A DNA stretch of 64,000 nucleotides from positions 124,001 through 188,000 of the forward strand of contig CAYTPV010000003.1 of the NCBI GenBank assembly GCA_964440115.1. The letters run 5' to 3'. The DNA comes from JAEWWD01 sp964440115 (lineage in GTDB: Bacteria > Bacillota > Clostridia > Christensenellales > CAG-138). This document shows, in pieces, positions 1 through 8,391 of this stretch. The position numbers and the translations under genes are program-made. Below the pieces are notes generated by a model. That model had not been told where the DNA came from and did not search any database. It saw only the letters and a list, made by a program, of their open reading frames with translations. Every line of letters begins with the position of its first letter. The stretch's first letter is position 1.

Positions 1-760
1 TGATTACGACGTTGCCGCCCGTGGCGGCCGCGGCAATCATATACGTACCCGCTTCGATCTGATCGGGGATGATTGCGTAATTGCAGCCGTGCAGCCGGGA
101 TACGCCCGTGATACGGATGACGTCCGTGCCCGCGCCTTTGACGCGCGCGCCCATCATGTTAAGAAAGTTGGCTACGTCTACGACATGCGGTTCCTTTGCG
201 GCATTGGAGAGTATGGTATGCCCTTCCGCCATAACGGCAGCCATCATGACATTGATGGTCGCGCCGACGCTGACGACGTCAAAATAAATTTCCGCGCCAA
301 CAAGCCGTTTTGCGCGCGCTTTGACCAGCCCATCTTCGAGCACGACTTCCGCGCCCAGCGCGCGCATGCCCTTGATGTGCTGATCGATGGGGCGGGGGCC
401 GATCACGCAGCCGCCGGGCAGCGCAAGCTCCGCATGACCGTATCGGCCGAGCATTGCACCCAGCAGATAATAGGAAGCGCGCAGGGAGCTTACCATATCG
501 AATGTAACGGAAAACTGATTGATACCGGAAGCGTCGACATGCATGACGCCGCCCGGTGAAAAGCTGACATTGGCGCCCATATTCGAGAGTATCTCTTTGA
601 GAATATTGACATCTTCAATAAAGGGCAGGTTTTCCAGCGTGCACGGCGCACCCGCGAGTATAGCGGCGGGGATAATGGCTACAGCGGCGTTTTTTGCGCC
701 GCTGATCGTTACAGTTCCTTCGAGCGGCCTACCGCCCTGTATGGTATACCATTGCTTCAA
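1..760 (-). CDS. murA: UDP-N-acetylglucosamine 1-carboxyvinyltransferase (MurA), C-terminal part beyond the window
   Basis: This enzyme transfers the enolpyruvyl group of phosphoenolpyruvate to UDP-GlcNAc, the first committed step of peptidoglycan synthesis in the cytoplasm. Only the first 253 codons are present; the gene runs off the left edge. The start is a TTG at 760 with AGGAG eight bases upstream. Seen in the translation are SGAKNAA near residue 20 (substrate-contacting Lys and Asn), SSLRASYYLLGAML near 92, and GGCVIGPRPIDQH, whose Cys118 matches the catalytic, fosfomycin-sensitive cysteine of the family. The segment is colinear with full-length MurA and shows no break. Clostridia often carry two MurA paralogues and the sequence alone does not say which this is. 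It is followed upstream in the same direction by corA with about 50 bases between. Confidence 0.95.
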   Translation of the reverse strand, partial: MKQWYTIQGGRPLEGTVTISGAKNAAVAIIPAAILAGAPCTLENLPFIEDVNILKEILSNMGANVSFSPGGVMHVDASGINQFSVTFDMVSSLRASYYLLGAMLGRYGHAELALPGGCVIGPRPIDQHIKGMRALGAEVVLEDGLVKARAKRLVGAEIYFDVVSVGATINVMMAAVMAEGHTILSNAAKEPHVVDVANFLNMMGARVKGAGTDVIRITGVSRLHGCNYAIIPDQIEAGTYMIAAAATGGNVVI

Positions 761-808
761 GCTGAAGTCTCCTTGCAATAGATTGGCGTTGCTAAAATGA
801 ACGCCGGC

Positions 809-1741
809 TTAGAACATCTTCCTGCGCCAGAGAGCTATGGCGACCAACCCTGTAAGGCCGAACGCAATACCCAGCACGATCCAGAAACCCACTGTATTTC
901 CTTGCCATGGAACACCAACGTTCATACCGAAAAAACCGCTTACAATGGACGGTATGGACAAAACGATGGTCAACGACGCCAGCAGTTTCATGACGATGTT
1001 CAGGTTGTTGGAAATAATGGAGGCAAACGCATCCATGGTTCCCGAAAGAATATCACGGTAGATATTACACATTTCAATGGCCTGCTTGTTTTCGACGATA
1101 ACGTCTTCAAGCAAGTCTGTGTCCTCGGGGTATTTCTTGACGTCTTCAATTTTGAGCAGTTTCTCCAGCACCATTTCATTGCCGGTCAGGGAAGTGGAGA
1201 AATACACCAGCGACTTTTCCAGTTTGAGCATCTGTATCAGTTCGCGGTTCTTCATGGATTTATGCAGTTCGTTTTCCACAAGGTTGGATGCTTTGTCAAT
1301 CTGTTTGAGGTACTGTAAAAAGCGCGACGCGTTGCGATAAAGAAGCTGCAGCAGAAAACGCGTTTTTTTCACTGTAGAAAAACCGCGCACGCGCCCTTCC
1401 ATGAAATTTTCGAGTATGGTGCTTTCCTTGAGGCAGACTGTCACGAGGCCCCGCTCGGAGTAAATGATGCCGAGCGGTATGGTGTTATATACAAATGTAC
1501 GCCCTTCGGGCTGTACGGTGGGCATATCCACAATAATCAGAATTTGGCCGCTGTCACTTTCAACGCGGGGACTTTCCTCTTCGTCGAGCGCGGCACGCAG
1601 GTAATCCTCTTCCAGGCCCAGTTCCTTAGCAACCGATGTAATTTCCGCTTCTTCGGGATCGGTCAGGTGCATCCACGCGCCGTCTTCAAAGCATGGCAAT
1701 TCATATAGTTTTCCTTCACGGGTCTTGAAAATCTGAACCAT
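809..1741 (-). CDS. corA: CorA-family divalent cation (Mg2+/Co2+) transporter
   Basis: A 310-residue protein with the CorA architecture: a long acidic and helical cytoplasmic N-terminal funnel domain, then two membrane helices at about 248-270 and 282-303 and a basic C-terminal tail ending in RRK. The family signature GMN lies at about 272-274 within FFGMNVGVP, at the periplasmic end of the first helix. CorA proteins form homopentamers that move Mg2+, Co2+ or Ni2+ across the cytoplasmic membrane. The start ATG has AGGTG seven bases upstream. The gene stands just upstream of murA on the same strand and has its own promoter. Substrate choice between Mg2+ and other metals cannot be read from the sequence. 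Confidence 0.93.
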   Translation of the reverse strand: MVQIFKTREGKLYELPCFEDGAWMHLTDPEEAEITSVAKELGLEEDYLRAALDEEESPRVESDSGQILIIVDMPTVQPEGRTFVYNTIPLGIIYSERGLVTVCLKESTILENFMEGRVRGFSTVKKTRFLLQLLYRNASRFLQYLKQIDKASNLVENELHKSMKNRELIQMLKLEKSLVYFSTSLTGNEMVLEKLLKIEDVKKYPEDTDLLEDVIVENKQAIEMCNIYRDILSGTMDAFASIISNNLNIVMKLLASLTIVLSIPSIVSGFFGMNVGVPWQGNTVGFWIVLGIAFGLTGLVAIALWRRKMF

Positions 1742-1831
1742 ATGGATTCACCTGCCTTTAACGCATGATCGCCCTCCAGGCCGCATAGTGGCATGGACAC
1801 AGCAACAAAAGCCACTGTGTCTGGCTGATAT

Positions 1832-1860
1832 AGTATACCCTATAACATTGTCACAGGCAA
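1832..1860 (-). promoter_or_regulatory. Sigma-A type promoter for corA
   Basis: On the minus strand TTGCCT (1855-1860) and TATACT (1832-1837) are separated by exactly 17 bases, pointing at corA. A short inverted repeat GACACAG/CTGTGTC at 1796-1821 lies in the predicted leader. Confidence 0.5.
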
Positions 1861-1914
1861 TACCAAATGCATACCAGTACCGCCGCACAGACCTCCGCCT
1901 GCCGCCGCTACACG

Positions 1915-2895
1915 TTATCGCTCCGTCTCCACTTTATACCCTGTGCCGTCGAGCGAGATATGTATCGTGCCGGATAAGTCGGTGCGCAGCAGCGGAATAT
2001 CCGCGTTTTTCAGCTTATCGAGCGTCTCCTGATGCGGATGTCCGTAATCGTTATCAGCACCCAGGCTTGCGACAGCCAATTTGGGCCTGACGGAATTTAA
2101 AAATCCTTCCGATGTGGAACTGCTTGAGCCGTGGTGCCCCAGCTTGAGCACGGTAGAACGCAGCAGCGCAGCAGGAATTTCCTTCATGAGCGCTTCTTCT
2201 GCCTGCTCTTCCGCGTCTCCGGTAAGCATAATGGACGTATCGCCTATGCGTACGTGGCAGACAGCGCTGTAATTATTCAGATCCTCAAAGCTGGCGCCGG
2301 GAAGGGGCGAAAATATACGAACTTCGACATTATCATCCCAGTCGATGAAGGAGTCTGCGCCGCCAACCGCCTTTTTGACGGGAATATTCTTCGCATCAAG
2401 CGCGTCTACCAGCTTTTCAAACATGCTCGTGTTGTTCACGGCGTCCGGCATGTAATATGTGCCAACATCATATTTGGAGATAATCTTGCGCATGCCGCCA
2501 ATATGGTCTGCGTGGGGATGCGTACCGATGACCACATCCAGCCGCGTTACATTTTGCTTCTGCAGGAACTCATCGATTCTTTCGTACATATCCGATGTGC
2601 TGGCATCGATCAGCATGGTCTTGCCCGAGGGACTTTTTAGGAATATACTGTCCCCCTGCCCAACATCCAGCACATAGACATCAACCGTTCCCTTCACGGT
2701 GTAAGGAGAAGAAGCCGGTGTTTGCGCCGCAGGGCTTGGCTCGATGGTTTCCTGCGCGGCCATCACGCCTGCCGGATCGCCCATGAAATAATCAATAGCA
2801 AACAGCAGCGCCAGCACCAGCAGCAGCGCAATGTAGGAACGCATACGTTTGTTCTTGTTTGAATTCGCCATATATGGATAAACCCCCGCAGCCAT
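1915..2895 (-). CDS. ComEC/Rec2-like metallo-beta-lactamase-fold hydrolase, membrane anchored
   Basis: The protein has an N-terminal membrane anchor (hydrophobic run at about 21-38), a short Ala/Pro-rich linker, then a metallo-beta-lactamase domain. The domain has the DVGQGDS motif near residue 77 and the metal ligands HPHADH at 126-131, followed by TGDAE and LGHHGS. This combination is typical of the C-terminal nuclease-like domain of competence protein ComEC, here without the channel domain. Stand-alone proteins of this class are usually extracellular or membrane-attached hydrolases of uncertain substrate. The first ATG lacks a ribosome site. An internal ATG at 2871 follows a GGGGG stretch and may be the true start, giving about 318 residues. 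It lies downstream of yunB in the same direction. Confidence 0.85.
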   Translation of the reverse strand: MAAGVYPYMANSNKNKRMRSYIALLLVLALLFAIDYFMGDPAGVMAAQETIEPSPAAQTPASSPYTVKGTVDVYVLDVGQGDSIFLKSPSGKTMLIDASTSDMYERIDEFLQKQNVTRLDVVIGTHPHADHIGGMRKIISKYDVGTYYMPDAVNNTSMFEKLVDALDAKNIPVKKAVGGADSFIDWDDNVEVRIFSPLPGASFEDLNNYSAVCHVRIGDTSIMLTGDAEEQAEEALMKEIPAALLRSTVLKLGHHGSSSSTSEGFLNSVRPKLAVASLGADNDYGHPHQETLDKLKNADIPLLRTDLSGTIHISLDGTGYKVETER

Positions 2896-3050
2896 GTACT
2901 ATATATTGTGCTCATTATACATGTTTAGCAGGTTCTGCGCAAAGCCAAATGACAATTGCCGCTAAGAAAGCACTGTTTGGGGCAAAAACAGACGTGTCCG
3001 CCGCCCGCTGTCGACAGCGCAAAAACCAGCCACGCACCGCAGCATATCTG

Positions 3051-3719
3051 TTACGGCCATGTGCTGGGAATTAAGTTGAGCATATCCTCTTCATTGTTGA
3101 CGTCAGTGAACGCTCCGGGTACTTTGCCCACGATGACATGCTCCGCTACGGGCACCATGGTTTCCACGCGAATGGACTGCGTACTGCCCGGTAAAACGAT
3201 GGCGACCTGCACGGATATTTTCATTTGGATGCGGTGCAGCGTCTGGTTGATGCCTGCTGTTCGAAATTCGCTGGTAAAAGCGGCCTGTACGCTGCTTTCC
3301 GGGGTAAATGTCATGCGCAGCATAGGTCCTGTGCCGGAGAACAGCGGCAACCCGGACGCCGTACCCAACGATACCTGCACGCCCTGCTGGCCGACCTGCG
3401 AAAGACTTTTCTGCACCGCTCTCGCGCAGTTTGCCGCGAGCAAGGAGAGTTCTTTATTATTGATTTCTACATAATAGACCTGATCTGCTGTCTTGAGAAT
3501 ATCTACGTATGATGTTTCCTCCGGCTGCGCGTTGATACACCCGAGCACCGCTTCGTACATGGCGTCCGACGCGATGGCCTGCACGCGCGTTTTGGCAAGC
3601 TCAATCAACGCGGGCCGCAGCTGCGCGTTAACAAGCCCCACAGAAAGCGCAAACAGCAAAGCAGCCGCGCCGATCATCCATAGAATTTTTCTCCGTCGCG
3701 GTCGTTTACGTATCTCCAT
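3051..3719 (-). CDS. yunB: Sporulation protein YunB
   Basis: A 222-residue protein with a basic N-terminus (KRPRRRK), a single membrane helix at about 12-34 and an extracytoplasmic domain. It closely follows the YunB pattern: QLRPALIELAKTRVQ just after the helix, then YVEINNKELSLLA and a C-terminal GKVP segment. In Bacillus YunB is sigma-E controlled and needed for efficient spore formation; its biochemical role is unknown. The ATG start has GGGGAGG five bases upstream. Its presence indicates a spore-forming host. No sigma-E promoter was confidently identified. Confidence 0.88.
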   Translation of the reverse strand: MEIRKRPRRRKILWMIGAAALLFALSVGLVNAQLRPALIELAKTRVQAIASDAMYEAVLGCINAQPEETSYVDILKTADQVYYVEINNKELSLLAANCARAVQKSLSQVGQQGVQVSLGTASGLPLFSGTGPMLRMTFTPESSVQAAFTSEFRTAGINQTLHRIQMKISVQVAIVLPGSTQSIRVETMVPVAEHVIVGKVPGAFTDVNNEEDMLNLIPSTWP

Positions 3720-3856
3720 GCGCGCGCCTCCCCGCTATATACTATGCGTGCACGCGCGAATGCGTGATTGGTGCGGCGGGCGAAATAACCACAGTGTTGA
3801 GCAGATTTAGAATTTGCGTTTCCGAGTGCGACGGCGGTCACAGTGCAAATTCAGTC

Positions 3857-3885
3857 TTGCAAACGGGCTGGATTTGCGGTAATAT
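3857..3885 (+). promoter_or_regulatory. Promoter for tRNA-Val
   Basis: TTGCAA (3857-3862) and TAATAT (3880-3885) are spaced by 17 bases and lie directly upstream of the tRNA. An overlapping TATAAT at 3883-3888 would give a 20-base spacer. Confidence 0.5.
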
Positions 3886-3899
3886 AATATACGCATCTT

Positions 3900-3976
3900 G
3901 GGGATGTAGCCCAGCTGGTTAGAGCGCTTCGTTCACATCGAAGAGGTCGTGGGTTCGAGCCCCTCTATCCCCACCA
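3900..3976 (+). tRNA. tRNA-Val (anticodon CAC)
   Basis: A full cloverleaf can be drawn. The acceptor GGGGATG pairs with TATCCCC, the anticodon stem CTTCG/CGAAG carries the loop TTCACAT (anticodon CAC, reading GUG), the T loop is TTCGAGC, and CCA is encoded at 3974-3976. There is one C-A mismatch in the D stem (GCCC against GAGC) and one T-T mismatch in the T stem (GTGGG against CCCTC), so the molecule is slightly irregular. It is the only complete tRNA seen in the window. Confidence 0.93.
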
Positions 3977-4016
3977 AACAGAAAAGCCACCCATACGGGT
4001 GGCTTTTCTGTTTGGT
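3973..4016 (+). terminator. Perfect 20-bp-arm terminator starting inside the tRNA CCA end
   Basis: Arms 3973-3992 and 3997-4016 are perfectly complementary around the loop ATAC. The left arm begins at the tRNA discriminator base, so the transcript would fold the ACCA end into the hairpin before processing. Confidence 0.85.
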
Positions 4017-4025
4017 GTTGTTTCA

Positions 4026-4263
4026 GGGGGGCTCGAAGCCGCGTTAAAAATCGCTCCGGTGGAGCGATCTTAGCGGCCGGGATTTCGCGCCCAAACGGAC
4101 GCGCGCGATGCGAACCTAAGCGCGGCCTGCCGATGGCCGAAATCGAGCCCAGGCGGACGCGCGCGGTGCGAAGCGGCCCTCGGCGGGATACGCCTTCGGA
4201 CACTAGGCCTGCGGGCCGTCGTAAGCGCGGCTGCCGATGGCCGAAATCGAGCCCCTCTATCCC
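4026..4263. repeat. GC-rich repeat next to tRNA-Val, copy 1 (composite)
   Basis: This non-coding unit opens with GGGGCTCGAAGCC and closes with TCGAGCCCCTCTATCCC. The outer nine bases are inverted repeats (GGGGCTCGA and TCGAGCCCC). The closing 17 bases equal part of the T arm and acceptor of tRNA-Val at 3956-3972. Inside are a hairpin ATCGCTCC/GGAGCGAT and a block ending GCCGATGGCCGAAATCGAG that occurs twice in this copy, so it is internally duplicated. No open frame here looks like a gene. It resembles a small non-autonomous element or a product of repeated tRNA-tail duplication. Confidence 0.7.
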
Positions 4264-4296
4264 GCTCAGCGGAAAAACACCCGATCAGTTACGTTA

Positions 4297-4470
4297 GGCT
4301 CGAAGCCGCGATAAAAATCGCTCCGGTGGAGCGATTTTAGCGGCCGTGATTTCATTTCCAGGTGGACGTACGCGGTGCGAAGCGCCCTCGGCGGGATACG
4401 CCTTCGGACACTAGGCCTGCGGGCCGTCGTAAGCGCGGCCTGCCGATGGCCGAAATCGAGCCCCTCCATG
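4297..4470. repeat. GC-rich repeat, copy 2
   Basis: A direct copy of the unit at 4026-4263. It again begins GGCTCGAAGCCGCG, contains the hairpin ATCGCTCC/GGAGCGAT and GGGATACGCCTTCGGACAC, and ends with TCGAGCCCCTCCATGCC. The two copies are separated by about 33 bases. The final tRNA-like segment has drifted (CTCCATGCC instead of CTCTATCCC). It ends just beyond the stop of the large histidine kinase, which is read from the other strand. Confidence 0.7.
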
Positions 4471-4496
4471 CCGCGCATACCGCAGTCCCATGCTTC

Positions 4497-7400
4497 CTAC
4501 TCCAATACCCATTCGTCGTTTTCAGGCAATTCCAGAACTGCCCTTGTAAATTCCCCCGGAACAGATTCAAAATATAGTTCCCCATGATGGTCTTTCACAA
4601 TGCCGTGACTAATCGACAATCCCAGACCCGTTCCCTCGTACCTTGGCTTCGTCGAAAAGAAAGGGTCAAAAATCTTATCGCGGATATTCTCAGGTATACC
4701 TGCTCCGTGATCTTCTACAGTCATTCTGATCCATCCTTGGCCTAGTTTTTCAAATGGTGAACAATCGATTATTATTTTCTTATCCTCATGAAAGCCGCTG
4801 TATTTCTGATTCAGGGTATCCCGCGCATTTGTAATCAGGTTCATAATCACCTGCTGTATCTGCTGGCTGCGGCAGTTAATACTCGGCAATCCATCCGGTA
4901 TGTTCACTGCCAGCACTATTTGATCGCGTCGCAATATGGTGTTTATGAGAGAGATCGTCTGGTTTACGATATCGCTCACCTGGGCAGGGCTATGCCTTGT
5001 TCTCTCCTGCCTCGCAAAACTCAAGAGATTTTTAACGATTTCTGCAATACGCTGCCCTTCATGAATAATTTCTTTACAGAATTCTATCACCTGGTGATCC
5101 GCGGATTCATTTTCAGAAATAAGCTGTGCATAATTGATTATTCCGTTAATCGGATTGTTGATTTCATGCGCAACACCCCCGGCCAAAGTTCCTATGGATT
5201 CAAGCTTTTGTTTTTGCCTGAGCTGAATTTCCATTTCGAAATTTTCTTTTTCGATATTCTTGCGCTTCGTAATATCATGCATGAATACTAGCGCCCCATC
5301 TTTATTGTTGTAGCGGAAAGGTACAGCGGAAACCTCAACATGCAGAGGTTCGCCATTTAACCTGCGGATTATTTCCTCCCTTACCGGCACTGGAGTTTTT
5401 TCTTCGTTGATATATTTGATTGTCTCCAATACCATTTCCCTGAATTCCCCGTACAGAAAATCGGGTATGTATTGTCCGACCAAATCACTTTTTGTCTGAG
5501 CGCCAAAAATCTCAATAGTTTTTTTGTTGACATAAGCAAAATGGTAATCCATCTGCACAAATATGGCGTCCGGCGCGCGTTCCACAAGTTGACGAAAACG
5601 TTCCTCGCTTTCAATCAATTCTCGCTGCGCTTGCTTTTTGGCGGTAATATCGTGTATGATGGCGCAAATCATATTCCGGCCGTCAATATCAACTCGGCCA
5701 TAGAACACCTCTACGTCTGTGATTTCTCCACCACCTCGAATATGCTGGGTATCAAAATAGCGAGAGCCATCCCGATTGGTTCCATTTATATTTTCCCTAA
5801 CATGTGTTTCACCGTTGGCATTGATATCCCATATTTTTTTGCTCTTCAGTTCCGCTTGTGTAAAGCCGTAGAACAGGCAGGCAGCTTCGTTGGCGTCATA
5901 AATACTTCCGCTCTCAACATCAAAAATAAGCTGCACTGCAGCGCTATTATGAAACAGATGCCTGTAGCGCTGTTCGCTCGCAATGAGATTTTCTTCGGAT
6001 TTCTTCATATCCGTGATATCAAGCACTACTCCGACTATGCGGACCGGCAAATGCTCCGGGCTGTATTCCACCTCCGCCATGGAGTGCAGCATGCGTATTT
6101 GGCCATCATTGCCTCGTTGAATGTTAAACTCTACGTTATATGGTTCATTATTCTTTATCAACTGCTGCAAAGCCAAATCCATTTTGGGTCTGTCTTTTTC
6201 CAGCACCGCTTGCTGCGCTGTTTTCAATTCGAGCCAAGTCGTATAAGGAAGGCCATAAATTCGGAAAGCTTCCTCGGACGCCCACATTAATCCGGTTTTC
6301 AAGTCAATTTCCCAATTACCTACATGCGCCATGGATTGAGCACGGTTGAGCCTTTTTTCATTCGTCAAAAGCGCCTTTTCGGACTTAACCCGTTCTGTAA
6401 TATCCGTAAAGATAGTCGAGAACCCATTCTCCCCCCATGGTGCTGCAGAGACATCAAAATACGCTTCATAAGGCTGAAAATGCGTTTCGAATCTGATTGG
6501 CTGGCCTGATAACGCTACCTGGCTGTATTCCTCCAGGTACGGTGGGTTATTCGTGTCATAGACTTCTGTTGCCCGTTTTCCTTTTACATCGCTGCGCTTT
6601 AATCTTAACAGCGTTTCGAATTTGGGGTTTACATCAATAATGCAATAGTCTACAGGTTCTCCATGTTCAAAAATAAGTTTATGAAGGGCCACGCCCTCCT
6701 CCATATTGTCATAGAGGGTTTGAAAATTATCCCTGCTTTTTGTCAAATCAGCTTCCAAATTCTTTTGATCCGTAATATCAAAATTGACGCCCACAATACG
6801 CAGCGGCGTTCCATCAGAATTGTCGATAATGCTTGCATGCGCTTCAATATTGCGGATTGCTCCATCTTTGCGAATGATCCGAAATTCTGTACTAGCCGCA
6901 TGATCACCGGTTTTTAGCTTATTAAATATGTTTTTCTCCGTATCCTCGGGGTGTATCCATGATTGAAACGATTCCAATTTGCCTGTAAATTCAGCTTTGC
7001 TTGACCCATATATTTCGAACATTTGCTCGTTCCATACCAACGTGTTGCTTTGCATATCCAAATCCCATATGCCTGCTTCGGCCGATTTGGCTGCCAGAAG
7101 CAGACGCTCATTCAAAATGTTGATATCATCCTCCATCCTTTTGAGAAGCGTAATGTCGTAGATTGTGGATAACGTGCACTCCGTATTATTTAAAACAATT
7201 TTAGTCATAGAAAGAAGTACGTTTTTCTTTTCCCCTGACTTCAAGTGAAATGTCGTTTCATAGTCTCTGACTTTGCCTTCCGTCAATAGAATACAAATAA
7301 GGCCCTCGCGTTCGTCCTCGTCAATAAGGTTTAGTCCATAAGCAGTATTTCCAAGAACTTCTTCGGCGTTTGATGAAACAAGTCTTAAAAAGCTTTCGTT

Positions 7401-8027
7401 AGCATCGATTATTTCCCCGCTATCAAATCCGGCGATAACAAGTGCCGCTGCAGCTGAACGAAATACTTTCCTGAACTGTTCTTCGGATTGTTTTATGGTA
7501 AGGTTGGCCTTGGTTTGCTGTGCGATGTTTTCCAACAGCTGCTGCTGCGTTTGCAGCAATGTAAGATCGTCCTGAATAACAACAGCATATTGCCCTAAGA
7601 GTTTTTTATGCAGTTCAGAGAACGCTCTTTCTTTTGAATCTAAAACACAGATTGTCCCGAAAATTTCCCCGCTCGGCCATAAAATGGGGAACCCCATATA
7701 CGCAATCAACCCAAGCGCTGCGCCGGGGCTATTTTGCCATTGTTTTTCTTTCAATGCGTTGGGTAGGATAAGTTCCTGCTTTGTGTTTATTACATATTCG
7801 GAATACAGACCTGCATTTCGCTCAAATTTTACACCTTTTTCAGATATATATTCATTGTTTCCGCTTTTTTCAAAGACTTCTATTTCTGCCGCATGTACCC
7901 GCATAATCAAAGCAACGGGAATTTGCATGACTTCAACTATAAGATCAAGGATATTTTTCCATTTACCAAGCATTATGGGTTCGATTTTTAAACTGTCCAT
8001 CATTTGATAGTTCCTGTTTAATTGCAT
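4497..8027 (-). CDS. Large multi-PAS sensor histidine kinase
   Basis: A 1176-residue, apparently soluble kinase. Order of domains: a GAF domain at about 10-165, six PAS/PAC repeats between about 170 and 930, a HisKA phosphoacceptor helix with AGGVAHEINNPINGI (His in AHE) near 945, and a HATPase domain with NLITNARDTL, DHGAGIPE, FFSTK and GTGLGLSIS motifs at about 1060-1170. No membrane segment is seen, so it should sense cytoplasmic or freely diffusing signals. AGGAG seven bases before the ATG at 8027 fixes the start; an upstream ATG at 8045 has no ribosome site. No response regulator is adjacent. Base composition is visibly more AT-rich than nearby genes, which may mean it arrived by transfer. 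The PAS ligands are unknown. Confidence 0.93.
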   Translation of the reverse strand: MQLNRNYQMMDSLKIEPIMLGKWKNILDLIVEVMQIPVALIMRVHAAEIEVFEKSGNNEYISEKGVKFERNAGLYSEYVINTKQELILPNALKEKQWQNSPGAALGLIAYMGFPILWPSGEIFGTICVLDSKERAFSELHKKLLGQYAVVIQDDLTLLQTQQQLLENIAQQTKANLTIKQSEEQFRKVFRSAAAALVIAGFDSGEIIDANESFLRLVSSNAEEVLGNTAYGLNLIDEDEREGLICILLTEGKVRDYETTFHLKSGEKKNVLLSMTKIVLNNTECTLSTIYDITLLKRMEDDINILNERLLLAAKSAEAGIWDLDMQSNTLVWNEQMFEIYGSSKAEFTGKLESFQSWIHPEDTEKNIFNKLKTGDHAASTEFRIIRKDGAIRNIEAHASIIDNSDGTPLRIVGVNFDITDQKNLEADLTKSRDNFQTLYDNMEEGVALHKLIFEHGEPVDYCIIDVNPKFETLLRLKRSDVKGKRATEVYDTNNPPYLEEYSQVALSGQPIRFETHFQPYEAYFDVSAAPWGENGFSTIFTDITERVKSEKALLTNEKRLNRAQSMAHVGNWEIDLKTGLMWASEEAFRIYGLPYTTWLELKTAQQAVLEKDRPKMDLALQQLIKNNEPYNVEFNIQRGNDGQIRMLHSMAEVEYSPEHLPVRIVGVVLDITDMKKSEENLIASEQRYRHLFHNSAAVQLIFDVESGSIYDANEAACLFYGFTQAELKSKKIWDINANGETHVRENINGTNRDGSRYFDTQHIRGGGEITDVEVFYGRVDIDGRNMICAIIHDITAKKQAQRELIESEERFRQLVERAPDAIFVQMDYHFAYVNKKTIEIFGAQTKSDLVGQYIPDFLYGEFREMVLETIKYINEEKTPVPVREEIIRRLNGEPLHVEVSAVPFRYNNKDGALVFMHDITKRKNIEKENFEMEIQLRQKQKLESIGTLAGGVAHEINNPINGIINYAQLISENESADHQVIEFCKEIIHEGQRIAEIVKNLLSFARQERTRHSPAQVSDIVNQTISLINTILRRDQIVLAVNIPDGLPSINCRSQQIQQVIMNLITNARDTLNQKYSGFHEDKKIIIDCSPFEKLGQGWIRMTVEDHGAGIPENIRDKIFDPFFSTKPRYEGTGLGLSISHGIVKDHHGELYFESVPGEFTRAVLELPENDEWVLE

Positions 8028-8117
8028 TTTGTTACTCCTATACAATTTGGAAAATACCCTGACAGAATTGAACTTTAGATTAAATGGGCTGATAATTTAA
8101 GTCTCATCTTTTTAAAT

Positions 8118-8145
8118 ATTATACACTATGGACAGGCCCACTCAA
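8118..8145 (-). promoter_or_regulatory. Promoter for the multi-PAS kinase
   Basis: On the minus strand TTGAGT (8140-8145), a 16-base spacer and a consensus TATAAT (8118-8123) face the kinase gene, about 90 bases upstream of its ATG. Confidence 0.5.
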
Positions 8146-8391
8146 ATATAAAATAATACAATAGCTCGGACGACCTCCAATAGATTGACAACGCATTTTC
8201 CGGCCTCTGCAGAGAGCTTCCTGAATAACTTTTTTGATTTGTATTAATAATCTTCGAAATATTTCGAAATCAAATGTAATTCGTTTGTTTTCGAATTCTT
8301 ATTAATGTATGAGAGGTTAGCAATTTGAGAGGGACAAGACGAAAGGTTATTCTGAACAGCACAAACCGCCTTACAGGACGGATACTATACG
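8146..8391. other. Intergenic region with a perfect 16-bp palindrome
   Basis: The stretch 8046-8391 between the kinase and the FMN-binding gene is AT-rich. It holds the kinase promoter and a perfect palindrome TTCGAAATATTTCGAA at 8253-8268, followed by a looser TTTCGAATTC. The palindrome could be a regulator site, but no partner is evident. Confidence 0.4.

Noticed and set aside
4026..4470. CRISPR array
   Set aside because: The repeats are long, few and without regular short spacers; no cas genes are near.
3900..4600. Integrated phage or island at tRNA-Val
   Set aside because: The tRNA end is duplicated, but no integrase, phage or transfer gene lies between or beside the copies.
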